Assembly (NCBI GenBank): GCA_049999725.1
Contig: JBNGIS010018695.1
Location: 1 to 22,972, forward strand
Reading direction: 5' to 3'
Source of the DNA: Haplomitrium mnioides
Lineage: Eukaryota; Marchantiophyta; Haplomitriopsida; Calobryales
DNA: 22,972 nt
Shown: positions 1-9,257 of the stretch, one piece after another
Layout: the number at the start of each line of letters is the position of its first letter
How positions within the stretch are numbered: the stretch's first letter is position 1
The notes under the pieces: model-generated
What the model was told of the DNA's origin: nothing
The model's input: the letters and a program-made list of their open reading frames with translations, nothing else
Databases searched by the model: none
Program-made: the position numbers and the translations under genes

Positions 1-333
1 TAACACGCCTAGTCTTTGGAGTGGAGTGTTCACATGTTGAGCTTGGATTCCTATGCGCGCATAGACATTGGTTCGGAAGTCCACGCCTTCCAAAAGTTCT
101 ACTTCTCCTGCATAACCCTTAAGCTTCTTCGTACAAAGACAACCGCTTACAACTTTGTTTGTACACAGGTTCTAGACTCTTTTGTAGATCTTGAGACCTT
201 TGTTTGCTTGAATCAAGTCTTAAACTTGAACACGATTCTTGTTTATAGTCTTAATGCAATCTCCTTAGCTACGCTCTTTTTTATTCAGAACTATGATACG
301 TTTCTGTAAATGCTTTGTTGAACTGTGAAATAT
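1..333. other. Unassigned sequence, possible decayed copia RT trace
   Basis: No convincing gene is visible. On the minus strand, positions 120-76 read KGYA, then about six residues, then EGVDF. This is reminiscent of the KGYxQxEGVDF segment of Ty1/copia reverse transcriptase, but the flanking residues do not continue the family pattern and stops lie just upstream. It could equally be non-coding LTR or leader sequence. The 97-codon plus-strand frame at 16-309 has no recognisable domain. Confidence 0.2.
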
Positions 334-433
334 NNNNNNNNNNNNNNNNNNNNNNNNNNNNNNNNNNNNNNNNNNNNNNNNNNNNNNNNNNNNNNNNNNN
401 NNNNNNNNNNNNNNNNNNNNNNNNNNNNNNNNN
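334..433. other. Assembly gap (100 N)
   Basis: Exactly 100 ambiguous bases, the usual placeholder for a scaffold gap of unknown size. Distances across it are not reliable. Confidence 0.99.
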
Positions 434-700
434 TGTTTCTTTTTGTTTGTTTTTTTGTTTACCATTGCAAACTCATTCCCTTGACTTCTAGACCCCTTAA
501 TCTTTAACTTTGTGTTTTGTAGTATTTTTCCAACAAAAAAATTTGAAAGAGCATCAGGTGTACGTGCGCCTCAAGTTTGTATAATCAAACATATTTAAAA
601 ATAGTTTCTTTGAATGTGTAATTAAACTTTTGCACTTATAATTGTAATCAATAATAAATGTAAATTTTTGATGAAAACTTACCTTAATTTTTATGATTTT
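434..700. other. AT-rich non-coding stretch
   Basis: This stretch is strongly AT-rich with T and A runs and stops in every frame. I see no gene, repeat or RNA in it. It sits between two assembly gaps, so its relation to the flanking elements is uncertain. Confidence 0.6.
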
Positions 701-800
701 NNNNNNNNNNNNNNNNNNNNNNNNNNNNNNNNNNNNNNNNNNNNNNNNNNNNNNNNNNNNNNNNNNNNNNNNNNNNNNNNNNNNNNNNNNNNNNNNNNNN
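701..800. other. Assembly gap (100 N)
   Basis: A second run of exactly 100 N. It separates the leader-like sequence at 801-905 from everything further left. Confidence 0.99.
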
Positions 801-879
801 GAGTAGCCTATTCCTGGTTCAAAGTAGCGGCTGCTCTTTGCGTGATTCTTCTCCTATGTGAATTCAAACCTGCTTGCAC

Positions 880-905
880 AATGCCCTCCTTCTAGCGAAT
901 TCTTT
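880..905 (-). promoter_or_regulatory. PBS-like box beyond the element A LTR
   Basis: On the plus strand 880-897 reads AATGCCCTCCTTCTAGCG, identical to 12754-12771, which is the primer-binding site region of element B. Read on the minus strand it follows the end of the LTR at 906 by a few bases, exactly where a PBS should be. The three bases that should complement the tRNA CCA end are altered here (ATT instead of TGG). Its presence means the LTR at 906-1543 is followed by another internal leader rather than by host flank. The leader continues to about 801 and then meets an assembly gap. Confidence 0.65.
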
Positions 906-1543
906 TGTTACAGCGATCACGCTGCGATGAATCTCTACTGCAAATCTTTTCCGACAAATTTCTTCTCCTTGAATCATTTCTGCCCTCACCCTTCCCTACT
1001 CACGTCCTTGCTTGATTTACAACCTCCATGCAGTCTCTGCTCGATCTGCTCGCATTCTGCCAGCTCCCTCATTTGCGATGTGCCAAGCCTCGATTTCCTC
1101 CTCTTAATCCAATCTTCAACATATATCCTCGCCTCACTCAATCAATCTCTCCGTCTACGCCCAATTTCATTTTGCAATCCTCCTAGCTGCTTGCATTCCT
1201 CCTTGGCTGCGACATCATCTAGCCTCTTTGTTTTTCCAGTCCCCATGCATTTGAAATTCCTCTCGATTCCAAGTAGCTCCTCCCTTGAAACGCGTGATCC
1301 CAACTGTTCGCTGTTGCTTGGTCCTTGTTGTGTATGAGCTGTGACAGCAAATGGGAAAGAGGAAAAGGGAAGGGAGCAATAAGAAGAAGAGAAGAAAGAG
1401 GAGAGGGGAAAGAGAATGGAAGGATAAAATAATAGTAATATACAAATAAAATATAATAAAATAATATAAACTGAACTGATAAAATGAACTCGGAGCTCAA
1501 TAACCACAAAATTTAGAAAAAACGCAAAAACACCTGGCCGGCA
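906..1543 (-). repeat. LTR of element A (638 bp)
   Basis: The boundaries are set by TG...CA ends. On the minus strand it begins TGCCGGCCAGGTG at 1543, directly after the polypurine tract, and ends CGCTGTAACA at 906, a few bases before the PBS-like box. The first bases resemble those of element B (TGTCAGCCAGTG), but the rest is unrelated by eye and about five times shorter. No second copy of this LTR is present in the window, so the right-hand boundary is inferred from the PPT and the left one from the PBS. The 159-codon plus-strand frame at 858-1337 crosses the boundary and is not believed. Confidence 0.72.
1350..1475 (-). promoter_or_regulatory. Candidate LTR promoter: AT-rich TATA block plus CT-rich leader
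   Basis: On the minus strand, an AT-only-like block at about 1471-1424 contains several TATA-type motifs. It is followed by a nearly pure pyrimidine tract from about 1423 to 1350. A TATA block followed by a CT-rich transcription start region is a common plant promoter arrangement, and its place inside the LTR fits the U3/R junction. The assignment rests on composition only; no start site can be fixed. Confidence 0.4.
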
Positions 1544-1558
1544 TAACTCCCATTTTAA
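1544..1558 (-). promoter_or_regulatory. Polypurine tract of element A
   Basis: On the minus strand this reads TTAAAATGGGAGTTA immediately before the LTR start TGCCGG. Element B has the same GGGAGTTA next to its own 3' LTR. A purine-rich tract here primes plus-strand DNA synthesis in LTR retroelements. Confidence 0.7.
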
Positions 1559-1829
1559 TTGTGCAGTGACCTCACAAACACCCTTCCTCCCTGTTGGGCC
1601 CCTCCGTGATCGCCGCTTTGACCTTCCTTATTGGGTGCCCTTTAGTTGACTTTGCCACCACACAACGCACCACTCACACAACACAGAGACACGAATAAAC
1701 ATACCCCACCAATCTCCTATACCCAAAATCTGCACACCCTGCCGGACAGTGGTACGCACACACACGCCAACTCCACCCATATATATATATACAAGACTCC
1801 CATGCCCGTTGTACAAGATGGCGTCCCCC
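1559..1829 (-). other. 3' untranslated region of element A with microsatellites
   Basis: This is non-coding sequence between the pol stop (1832-1830) and the polypurine tract. It holds a short CA run near 1756-1766 and a TA run near 1780-1792. Element B has a similar CA/TA microsatellite at the same relative place (9988-10012), so this is likely an inherited family feature. No gene is seen here. Confidence 0.55.
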
Positions 1830-2945
1830 TCACTGGTCCTCTTGGTGGTAATACCGCTTAAGCCTGTCATAATGGATATGATTGGGAATGTGTGCTCCCG
1901 TTAATATGCTCAACTCCGCTGACCCATTGTCATGAAGCACTCTTACTATGTAGGGTCCCATCCACCTGGTATGCAGCTTCTCGGGGAAGTGCAAGAACTA
2001 GCTGTCGTAGAGCAGCACCAAATCACCACCTTTGAATTCAACTGGGCGCAGCTTCTTGTCATGTTTCTTCTTGGTCAACTGTTGTTGATGTTCCAGCCCC
2101 TCATGCGCCTCTGCTCTAATTTCCTCCAAGGCCTCCAGCTGATGTACCCTTTCCATTCGGCTTGGGTCCTTAGCCATTCTCTCTTCCACCGTCACTCAAG
2201 TTGTTGGGACTTCGAACTCCATCGAGACCAGCGAATGCTGTCCAAAAACTTGGAAGTAAGGGCAGTGGCCCATGGTTATCTTGTAGGCCAAGTTATATGC
2301 ATGTGTAGCGGTTAGAAACTTCAAATCCCAGTCCACTTTATTGGCAGCCACTGTCTTGTTCAGAATTTTCCCCATAATGTCATTGGCCCTCTCTGTTAAC
2401 CTATTGGCCTTAGGGTGATAGGCTATGGTTTTCTGATGCTTGACTAGATACCTCCTTGTGAGCTCACGAGTGACTTGATTAACGAAATGCGTGCCTTGGT
2501 CACTCACCAACTCTAGCGGTGCTCCAAAACGGGTGAAAATCTGCTCGTAGAGGAATCGAGCCACCGTTGGTGCGTCATCCTTCTTGGTTGCTCTAGCCTC
2601 AACCCACTTGGTGCCATATTTAGTGGAAAGCAAAATATACCTGTTTCCTCACCTTGTGGAGAGAGTGATGGACCCGATGAAGTCAATCCTCTACTTCTCA
2701 AATGGGTAGGGGAATGATCGACACTAAGGAATGGTAACAGGCTGCTACCGGTTTTCCAGTCCATTGGCATGCATCACACCTCTTCACAAAGAAGTGGACA
2801 TCCCTATATAGGGTGGGCCACCAATATTTAGCACTCACAATTTTCCGTATGGTGGTTTCTGCAGCAAAATGACCACCGGCCTCTTCCTCGTGCATGGCCG
2901 CATCACCACTGTGGACTAGTCTTTCTCTAGGCACCTGCGTATCTA
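1830..2945 (-). pseudogene. Integrase, broken (element A)
   Basis: This domain would join the cDNA to host DNA in the nucleus. In order on the minus strand: an HHCC zinc-binding module (H in MHEEEAGGH, CDAC at the end, about 2890-2765); a DDE core with first Asp in RIDFIG (about 2690), second in VSDQGTHF (about 2490) and Glu in LTERAN (about 2400); and a C-terminal GPY module, RWMGPYIVRVL (about 1960-1930). The catalytic acids are all still visible. The terminal Q-E-D-Q is followed by TGA at 1832-1830, with no chromodomain. Damage: the HHCC block (2934-2698) is shifted relative to both RNase H and the core, so two small indels nearly cancel each other. In-frame stops include one just before RIDF (a TGG-to-TAG type change), one near 2196 and one near 1996. 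A G-to-R change follows KAN in the conserved YHPQANG region. Confidence 0.9.
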
Positions 2946-3575
2946 CCCATCCATGCCTTGCCGGTGCAAAATTCCCTTAATCATGAGGAAGGGACTCACC
3001 TTTCTAAGAAAACCCGTTGCTTGTTCCACCCTGCGCCCTAGGGGAATCTTTGCCGTCAAGAGGAACTCAATGATGTCTCTATATTTTGTGGGTCTCCCTT
3101 GTCTGATGTGGAACAGATCTTCATCAGGGAAGGTGCCCCCAACTCCCTCTGCACTCGGTTTCCCATTGATCCTCGAGAAGAAATCTGCATTTTGGTGTTT
3201 CTTCCTAAGTTTGATATGTACCTCAAAATCAAATTCTTGGAGTAATAACATCCACCTCGCCACTCTCCCGGTCATATCAGGCTTGTTGACCATGTACTTC
3301 AAGGCATCATGATCAGTGTTGAACACCACCTTGTAGTGCAACAAATAATGCTTGAATGTTTTCAGTGAGTAGATTATGCCCAAGGGCTCACGATCAGTAG
3401 GCAAGTAATTATTTTCTGCCGCTAAAAGGAGTCTGCTAGCAAAGTAGATCGGGTGGTCCCGTCCTTCCTCATATAGTTGGCTAAGCACTGCTCCCACACA
3501 AAAACCTGAAACATCCACCATCACGTGAAATTCTTTAGACCAATTTGGGGGTGCTAGGATCAGGGCGTTGGCCAA
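2943..3575 (-). pseudogene. RNase H domain of pol (element A)
   Basis: This degrades the RNA strand of RNA-DNA hybrids during reverse transcription. A 210-codon open stretch shows the gypsy RNase H pattern: VMVDVSGFCVGAVL (first Asp), NNYLPTDREPLG (Glu), NTDHDALKYMVNKP (Asp), and HQNADFFSR (last Asp). Acidic catalytic residues are therefore kept, although the family sequence TEREAL has become TDREPL. It continues the RT frame (4016 and 3575 differ by a multiple of three), with a stop between them. It ends at a stop after GMDG, where a small frameshift leads into the integrase zinc-binding module. It is part of the same polyprotein, not an independent gene. Confidence 0.9.
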
Positions 3576-4544
3576 TCGCCTTTTGAGCTCGTTAAAACTA
3601 GATCTCCTCAGCTTGGTTGGCTAAAAATCGCTGCCCTTCTTCACCATCTCAATCACGTGGTAGGGTACTAAGGAAAATTTTGGGATGAACCTCCGGTAGT
3701 AGCCCGCGCAGCCCATGAATCCATGCACCTCCACTAGGCACGTTGGAAATGCCACACCCAGCCATATTGCCACTTTTTCTTGGTCCACGGCAATTCCCTG
3801 GCTGGAGACCTTATGCTTAAGTAGTATTACTTCCTCATGATCTTTCACCTTTCCATATACCACGAAGTTGTTTATGAAGATCTCAAGGAACTTTTGGAAA
3901 TAATCATGAAATATATTCATTACTAATCTCTGGAATGTACCAAGGGCATTACAGAGACCAAATGGCATCCTCCAAAATGCAAACACTCCCCACTCCGTCG
4001 TAAAAGCAGTTTTCAATTGGTCTTCCTCTCGTATCTACACCTAGTTGTAACCATAGTACGCATCCATGAAACTGTACACTTCCTGACCTGCCACCAGGTC
4101 CAGCACACCACAAGTGAAGGGTAGGGGGTAGTGGTCCTTCTTTGTGGCTACATTCAACTTGCAGAAATCTTGGCAGACCCGTATTTTTGGCTTCCCATCC
4201 AATCCTGCTATCTTCAGCACCACCACCAAAAGGTACACCCATTCGTTGTTCAGAATAGGGTACATGAACCCTACATCTAGGAGCTTATCCACTTCCTCCT
4301 TAACCAACAGAGAGAAGCATGGATTCATTCGTTATTGTCGCTGCCTCACGGGGGTTGCGTTGGCTTCCAAATCGATTCGATGCTCCTCTAATTCCCTTGG
4401 CACGCCCTTCAGATGTGTATGACTCCATGCAAATATGTCACTGTAATTCCCTAAGGTATGCATAAAAGTTCTCTCAGGCCCCCTGTTCAGGGTGAAGCCA
4501 AGCTGGAATATCCTCCCGTCGAAAACCCTTATTTCTCGGTATTG
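3576..4544 (-). pseudogene. Reverse transcriptase, inactivated (element A)
   Basis: Minus-strand blocks in order: MNPCFSLLVKEEVDKLL (4328 on), a weakened IRVCQDFCKLN block, VYSFMDAYYGYN with the first catalytic Asp (about 4060-4040), KTAFTTEWGVFAF, MPFGLCNALGTFQR, then FLEIFINNFVVY. In the last block the FIDD box, which supplies two catalytic Asp, reads FINN (codons at 3872-3867), so the enzyme is dead. The domain carries in-frame stops directly after YGYN (two, near 4040 and 4034), just before MNPCF (near 4331) and near the RNase H junction. The N-terminal stretch 4544-4332 holds a readable linker (NYSDIFAWSHTHLKGVPREL), typical of gypsy RT leaders. All parts share one frame. C-to-T type changes explain most of the lesions. 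Confidence 0.93.
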
Positions 4545-5072
4545 CTATGCCATTATGACCTCCACTTTGTTCCTGTTTGTGGAATCACAGTCTGACTCCA
4601 AGTGGGCGAGCCTTAGGCCACCTGCAGCAGGCTTCTTGTTAGGTTCCCTTACCCCACCTTGGTGATCAGCCTCCCATGGAATGATGGCTGCAACCGACTC
4701 CTCTTTTAGATCGGTTTCAGGACTGGAAGTGGATACTTCTGACTCCCCTTTTTGGTTGGTTCCAGAGCTGAGGATTGGCACTCCTGACTCTACTTCCTTT
4801 GTATCCCAAACCCCAAATAGAGAGGTCTCCAATTGATTCACTTTCGTTTCAGCCTTGCCTACAAAATCGGCCTCCGTCATGTCGCTCATCAATTTCAGCC
4901 AGTAAGTGTCATCGTCCTCCGACTCCTCTTCCACTGACCACTTAGTGTCATACTCCTTGTCTTCTATGGTCTCCCCCTCATGTGGAACAGGTCCGTAATG
5001 AGCCACGGTCCTGCTTGGCCCGAACACTAATGTAGAGTCCCCCCAATTGTGCATTACCTTGGCACCATACAA
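4545..5072 (-). pseudogene. Acidic linker between protease and RT (element A)
   Basis: A 175-codon open stretch starts in the LYGAKVMHNWGDSTL segment, shared with element B (LYGARVMYNWGNSTL). It then becomes strongly acidic (EEESEDDD around 4930-4900). The shared part belongs to the C-terminal end of the protease region; the rest has no recognised domain and probably forms a flexible spacer in the polyprotein. It is separated from the protease by a single TAG at about 5072-5070. Element B has a Trp codon at that place, so this is a TGG-to-TAG change. It ends at another TAG at 4545 in the same frame as RT. Confidence 0.75.
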
Positions 5073-5395
5073 CTAAGGCTGCCCGATTAACACAAGGTAT
5101 GGGGAACTTCTGGCCGGCCTCATAGCCAAGTAGTTTAGGGCAAACTCCTTTCCTCCAATCCAAGTTGGAACCTTCAACAAGACCTTCAAGGGTTTAACCC
5201 TAGACCCGTCAGCCAACCGCACAACTCTTTCAGTTGGTTGGAAAGTCTTGAAGCCAAGACGGTGGGCGGTCTCCTCAACCATGATATTCACTCTTGCACC
5301 TCCATCCACGGGCACTAAGGACAAAGTGCACCCTACAATCTGGATGTCTATCTCAAGGGCTCATTAATCCTCACAGATCATCCTCAAGTTGGGTG
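5073..5395 (-). pseudogene. Aspartic protease of gypsy type (element A)
   Basis: This would cut the gag-pol polyprotein inside virus-like particles. The active-site region reads SLVPVDGGARVNIMVEETAHRLGF, with Asp at 5306-5304. The family motif is usually D-S/T-G; here it is D-G-G, and element B has the same DGG, so this is inherited rather than a fresh lesion. Downstream come VVRLADGSRVKPLKVLL and IGGKEFALNYL, then a stop at about 5072. Upstream, around 5395-5340, the sequence matches element B (CED...EIDI-IVGCTLSLVPV) with two stops and a small indel. It lies between gag and the acidic linker, in the RT frame. Confidence 0.85.
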
Positions 5396-6591
5396 GTGCC
5401 CACTGTGGGGAGCTTCCTTTTCCTCGTGGTGCCCATGAATAGCTCTCGGAGTTGCATCTTGTATGCAGGGCTGTTCTTGATCAGCTGACCCACAGTTGCG
5501 GTGACCGGGTAGTCCCTTACATCCCTTTGGATGCTATAAAGCACGAGAGTGCCATGCGGAGGCGGGGCCGCTGGGTCTTGTTTGGCCTACTCGATTGCAT
5601 TTCAATGATTGATCTCCCGCAAGGTCTTATTTGCTGCTTGCTGAGCTTCAGCTGCCTCCAAGACCTCTAGCTGCTTCTTCACTTCCTCCTCTTACTTCGG
5701 ATAGAATAACTTAGGGTGCTCCCTCTTGTAGTCTAAATCCTCCTCAGTGGAAAGCACGTTCTTCCTCTCTTTGTTCCGAGCCTGCTTGGCTTTCCCTCTC
5801 TCCTTGGCTCTGGCTACTGCCCTTGTGGTCACTCGGTAGCAATCTTCCTCCACCATCATCTCCACTCCTGGAAATTCTGCCTCATGCTCCCATGTGATGG
5901 TCACCAGATTGATTGTTGCCAACAGTGGGGCCTGCTAGACTGGATTGAGAGGCAACTCCTGCCTTTTGGTGTGGGGGCAATTATCGACTAGATGCCCTTC
6001 CTTCTTGCAACTGGTACATAATAGGGGTGGCATGCCATATCCTTACTTTCTGAGTTCCCGACAAATAGAGGAAATGTGGCCTAGCTGCCCACAATTCTAG
6101 CATACCATCACCCTGGTCCGATTTGGACCGGCCCCTACCCCTTCTGGTCGTGGATGCCCCCATAGAGTTGATTGGCCATGCACTAGATTGGATGGTCTAC
6201 CCGCCATCGTCCTGCGTTTACTGACCATCTGGTATACAAACTTGGGTGGCTCCTCCTGCACATACTCCACCTCTTCTTGGTACCACTCGGGTGGATCCTC
6301 CCTTACATAATAAATAAGCGTCCCATCCAGGGGATAGTCTTCTGGGGAGTGCCCATAGCTTCTGCACTTCACGCACCATACACGAGCCCTTTGTGACAAC
6401 AATTTTGGCCGTTTGGCTTCAGGCCTGCAAAATGAATTGTCATGGCCTCCAATTTTACATTCATTTCCTCTATGGGGTCCTTCAACCCTCTCCTCTTGCT
6501 GGTCTCTACCCCAAGACCTCTATCATAACACCAATGGGTTTTTTTCTCCTTGGGCTCCTTTTGTTTCTCATGTTTTCTGCCCCTCTTCTCT
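5396..6591 (-). pseudogene. Gag C-terminal part with zinc knuckles, truncated (element A)
   Basis: Gag forms the particle and binds the RNA. What remains corresponds to the part of element B gag from about 11840 downward. From 6460 it reads EEMNVKLEAM, then VWCVKCRSYGHSPEDYP (a CCH box with Tyr in place of the last Cys), an acidic VREDPPEW...QEEVEYV segment, and two CCHC knuckles near 6105-6060 (Trp of the first changed to stop) and 6015-5975 (CTSCKKEGHLVDNC). Then come a basic stretch, DLDYKREHPKLFYP at about 5735-5695, and a region matching element B (PVTATVGQLIKNSPAY). Several in-frame stops and at least one indel are present. The N-terminal capsid-like domain and start codon are absent because homology stops at the satellite junction at 6592. 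Confidence 0.85.
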
Positions 6592-6694
6592 TATAGCAAA
6601 TGATGCTCTCACCAAAGCATTGCCTAAATAAAGTCAATTCAAGTTGATCAACGAACATTGTGTGATAAGAGTATATGGCACCTGATGCTCTCAC
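6592..6694. repeat. Isolated left portion of the 82-bp satellite (about 1.25 units)
   Basis: From TATAGCAAATGATGCTCTC at 6592 to TGATGCTCTCAC at 6694 the sequence matches the monomers of the array at 15247-22072, including the GTGTGATAAGAGTATATGG block. One frame reads NDALTKALPK before a stop. The right edge is the insertion point of element B; the other half of the interrupted monomer is at 15247. The left edge is an abrupt join to element A gag. Confidence 0.93.
6690..6694. repeat. Target site duplication, left copy (CTCAC)
   Basis: Five bases directly outside the left end of element B. They match CTGAC at 15247-15251 in four of five positions. CTCAC is the satellite consensus, so the right copy carries the mutation. 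Confidence 0.8.
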
Positions 6695-7700
6695 TGTCAC
6701 TCCCATGTTTCCGGTCTTAACCTTCACAGTCACCTCTTTGGATGCAAGGGAGGACAAATTGCGGGCATTCAGGTTCTTTTCTGAGATGGCCCCTTACTAG
6801 TTATCGCTTTGAGCCTTTAAAGATTCCCACTTTCCTTACTAGCCTTTGATTCACCACTTATTCTCTTCTGACTACACTCAACTCATTCATTCCCCACTCA
6901 AATCAGCATTCTCCACACTCGATCTTCCTCGTGTAGTTCTCTCCGTGTATTCCAAGGAACCAAAACTCGAGGTCATGTCACCTTATGTGTAATTGGGGCA
7001 GAAAGGTGTTGTATCTTGCACCGAGGAACAGTTATAGAAGTCTGGACTCCCCCTTTCAAAGTTGTCATAGATCGAGTACAACAGATCTCAACTATCCTAA
7101 AATGAATGAATCACAAAGTTCTACAACAGGATTATAAACAAAGAGCATTTCCTTCTATGATCATTTAGGTGTCACATGGACTTCATTCCCCTTTCCGAGC
7201 TGTCTAAGGGTCTGCTCAACTGTTCTAATATATATGATACTAATATGTTGCTTTGAACTTAGACAAAAAATGATAATCTACCATACCCCGCTATACAAAC
7301 TGTTTATACTATGTACTGGAATTAGGAACAGAGTCCTTGAAGACCCTCTGAACTGATTCCATCACCACTACTTCCCTTTTGATTCCATAGTTACCTTCCA
7401 ATCTTCTCAACACCCACCACTCACTCACCCTTATCCAGATAGTTTTTCTACTTCCCTCGCGAGAAGCCTTGACTTTACTTCCTCAGGCTAGGAAGAGGAT
7501 TTATTTTAGTTCCACCTCTAGAAAAATACAGTCTCCCCGACTGTAGATAACTCACTCCACTCCGAGCCTTGATGAGTCTTACTCCGCAGTACGCGGGTTC
7601 TAACGCAGCCCTCCCTTCTCAGCTCCACTCAGGAATTAAATCAGAGTGTACTTTGAACACTCTGGATTGATACTTCTACACAAGTAATGGCAGCAACAAC

Positions 7701-7905
7701 CCCAAGCTCCTCACTTGGCAGCCTCTCCAGAAGTCATAACCGACCGGAACCTTTTTCACTAGATTCCCAATTCTGCCGCCCCTCGTTGCAATTTCCTTGG
7801 CCCAAGATCGTGACACTCCTGCACAAAAAATGCAAAGATGACCCCAAGTCCTCCCATGGTGGCCTCTCTCGAAGTCTTAGCTGGCCAAAATCCCTTCTAG
7901 ATCTC
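7701..7905. repeat. Diverged direct subrepeat inside LTR B
   Basis: 7701-7768 and 7841-7905 are diverged copies of one segment: both have CCCCAAG, a CTC-rich part, GAAGTC followed by a CGACCGGAA or TGGCCAAAA block, then CTAGAT near the end. The repeat period is about 140 bp. The same pair is present in the 5' LTR near 13788-13992. Confidence 0.55.
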
Positions 7906-8544
7906 CATATCGATACACCTCCGCCCTGGTCTGCTTGCAAAGATGAGTTCACCTGAATCGCCCGAGCACCCAGAGCTCCTCACTCTGCAATCCTCGGCGC
8001 CCCTCCAGTCCACCTCTGAATCCTCCAGTTCCCCTTGAGCTAGTTCACTCGCTTCACGTGATCTTCTCACTGAATTCTCACTCCATCCCCCCTCGTTGCG
8101 ATTTCCCTTCTCGTACAGTCACTTCGCGCTCTTTGATTGCTTGTCCATCAACCTCGAATCAATCGGCGTCTCTCAAGGTATACCCCTCTCTCCCCGAGCG
8201 ATCCCGCGCCCCCTCAGCGTGCCTCGTTTGAAAGTCGGTAATTCTGTTAACTTTGGAAAAAGAAGTGTCGACGCGTGGCTCTAATGGACGTTAAACTCGT
8301 TGCAACGGAGAATAGGCGTGCGTTGTGTGTCCTATCAATTGGTCAAGAAACGACAAGTACAACAATAACAGGGCATCCGAGGAATCTTGCGGATAGAGAT
8401 TCTGCAGATTCCCGTAGAGCCAGGTCCGAAGAGTCCTTCGGAAAAGAGTTCCGAAGCACCCCGCGAAACGCGGTCCACGGAATCTCAGCAGATTCCCTTA
8501 CAGATTCCTAGTTATCCTCCGCGTGCCACCTCATCCTCTGCACC

Positions 8545-8880
8545 GCTGTCCGACGCTGCTCCGCAAGGGGGTAGGCTGACCGTCGCTTTGACTTTTCCTT
8601 CCGAAGTTGACCCACTCGCGGCTCGAGGTCCGATGAGCTTTCCATTTCTACCACGTGTCCTCTGACTTGCCCGAGGTTCTCTGAGTCGCCACGTCATCTG
8701 AAAGGCGCCATCCGACGCCGCCCCGCAAAGGGGTAGGCTGACCGTCGGCTGACTCCTTTCCGAAGTTGACCTTCGGAATCCTCTCCTCGCTTCTCAGAGC
8801 GCTACGTCGTCCAAAAGACGCCGTCCCGCAAGGGGGTAGGCTGACCGTCAGCTGACCCTTCTTCCGATGTTGACCAATGG
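8545..8880. repeat. Triple GC-rich box array inside LTR B (3' copy)
   Basis: The core GTAGGCTGACCGTC occurs at 8571, 8733 and 8836. It is preceded by CCGCAAGGGG-like sequence and followed by a TTCCGAAGTTGACC-like segment. The spacings are 162 and 103 bp. The boxes also share upstream CGCCACGTCATC-like sequence. GGCTGAC in the core equals the LTR terminal motif. The function is unknown. Confidence 0.85.
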
Positions 8881-9232
8881 ACTACACTCTCTGTCGTCCA
8901 CGTTTTCGAATTGCTCCGCGGACTTCCAGCGCTCGCCACGTCATCCGATGCGGACTCCCTTCGCTCTTTGTCGGTCCGGTCGATGATTTATCTCCCTTTC
9001 GACTCTCCTTTGCTTTTCCTCCTGCAAGATCTCCACTAAGTTGCCTTTTTGGCTTCCTTGGTTCTTCCTTGGTTGGAACATTGATGAATCACCCTTCCGG
9101 CAACTTCCGCTTTCCTTTGGCCAGACCCACGCTATGTCACCCTTTCGGCGCTTTCTCACAGATCCCCGGTTGGGCTCTTCGCGGATCCCTCTTAAGTGGG
9201 GTTCCCACGTCGTAAGACGGATCGGAACCACC

Positions 9233-9257
9233 TTAAGTGGGATCTCCACTTAGGAAG
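9233..9257. repeat. Short inverted repeat in LTR B
   Basis: TTAAGTGG and CCACTTAG flank a short loop here. The corresponding place in element C (22607-22625) has an 8-bp-arm hairpin, TAAGTGGG-GTG-CCCACTTA. The structure is shared between two independent insertions of the family. Confidence 0.55.

Larger units (their letters stand above)
906..6591 (-). mobile_element. Element A: 5'-truncated Ty3/gypsy LTR retrotransposon
   Basis: This is a minus-strand retroelement read from 6591 down to 906: gag C-terminal part, protease, acidic linker, reverse transcriptase, RNase H, integrase, 3' untranslated region, polypurine tract, LTR. Integrase after RNase H places it in Ty3/gypsy rather than Ty1/copia. 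There is no chromodomain after the integrase GPY motif, so it is non-chromoviral. Gag, protease and pol lie mostly in one frame, suggesting a single polyprotein. The element is dead, with many in-frame stops, a few frameshifts and a mutated RT active site. The gag N-terminus and the 5' LTR are missing. At 6592 it ends abruptly against satellite sequence. Confidence 0.93.

Noticed and set aside
76-120. Ty1/copia reverse transcriptase (KGYA...EGVDF) as a firm call
   Set aside because: Only about ten residues look right, with stops close by and no continuation of the family pattern. Kept as a low-confidence note only.
880-897. Remnant of a tRNA-Asn gene
   Set aside because: Only the 3' end matches and no cloverleaf precedes it. 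Its place after an LTR end and its match to the element B PBS explain it better.
858-1337. 159-codon plus-strand frame
   Set aside because: It starts outside the LTR, crosses its boundary, is antisense to the element and is Ser/Leu/Pro/Cys-rich without domain features.
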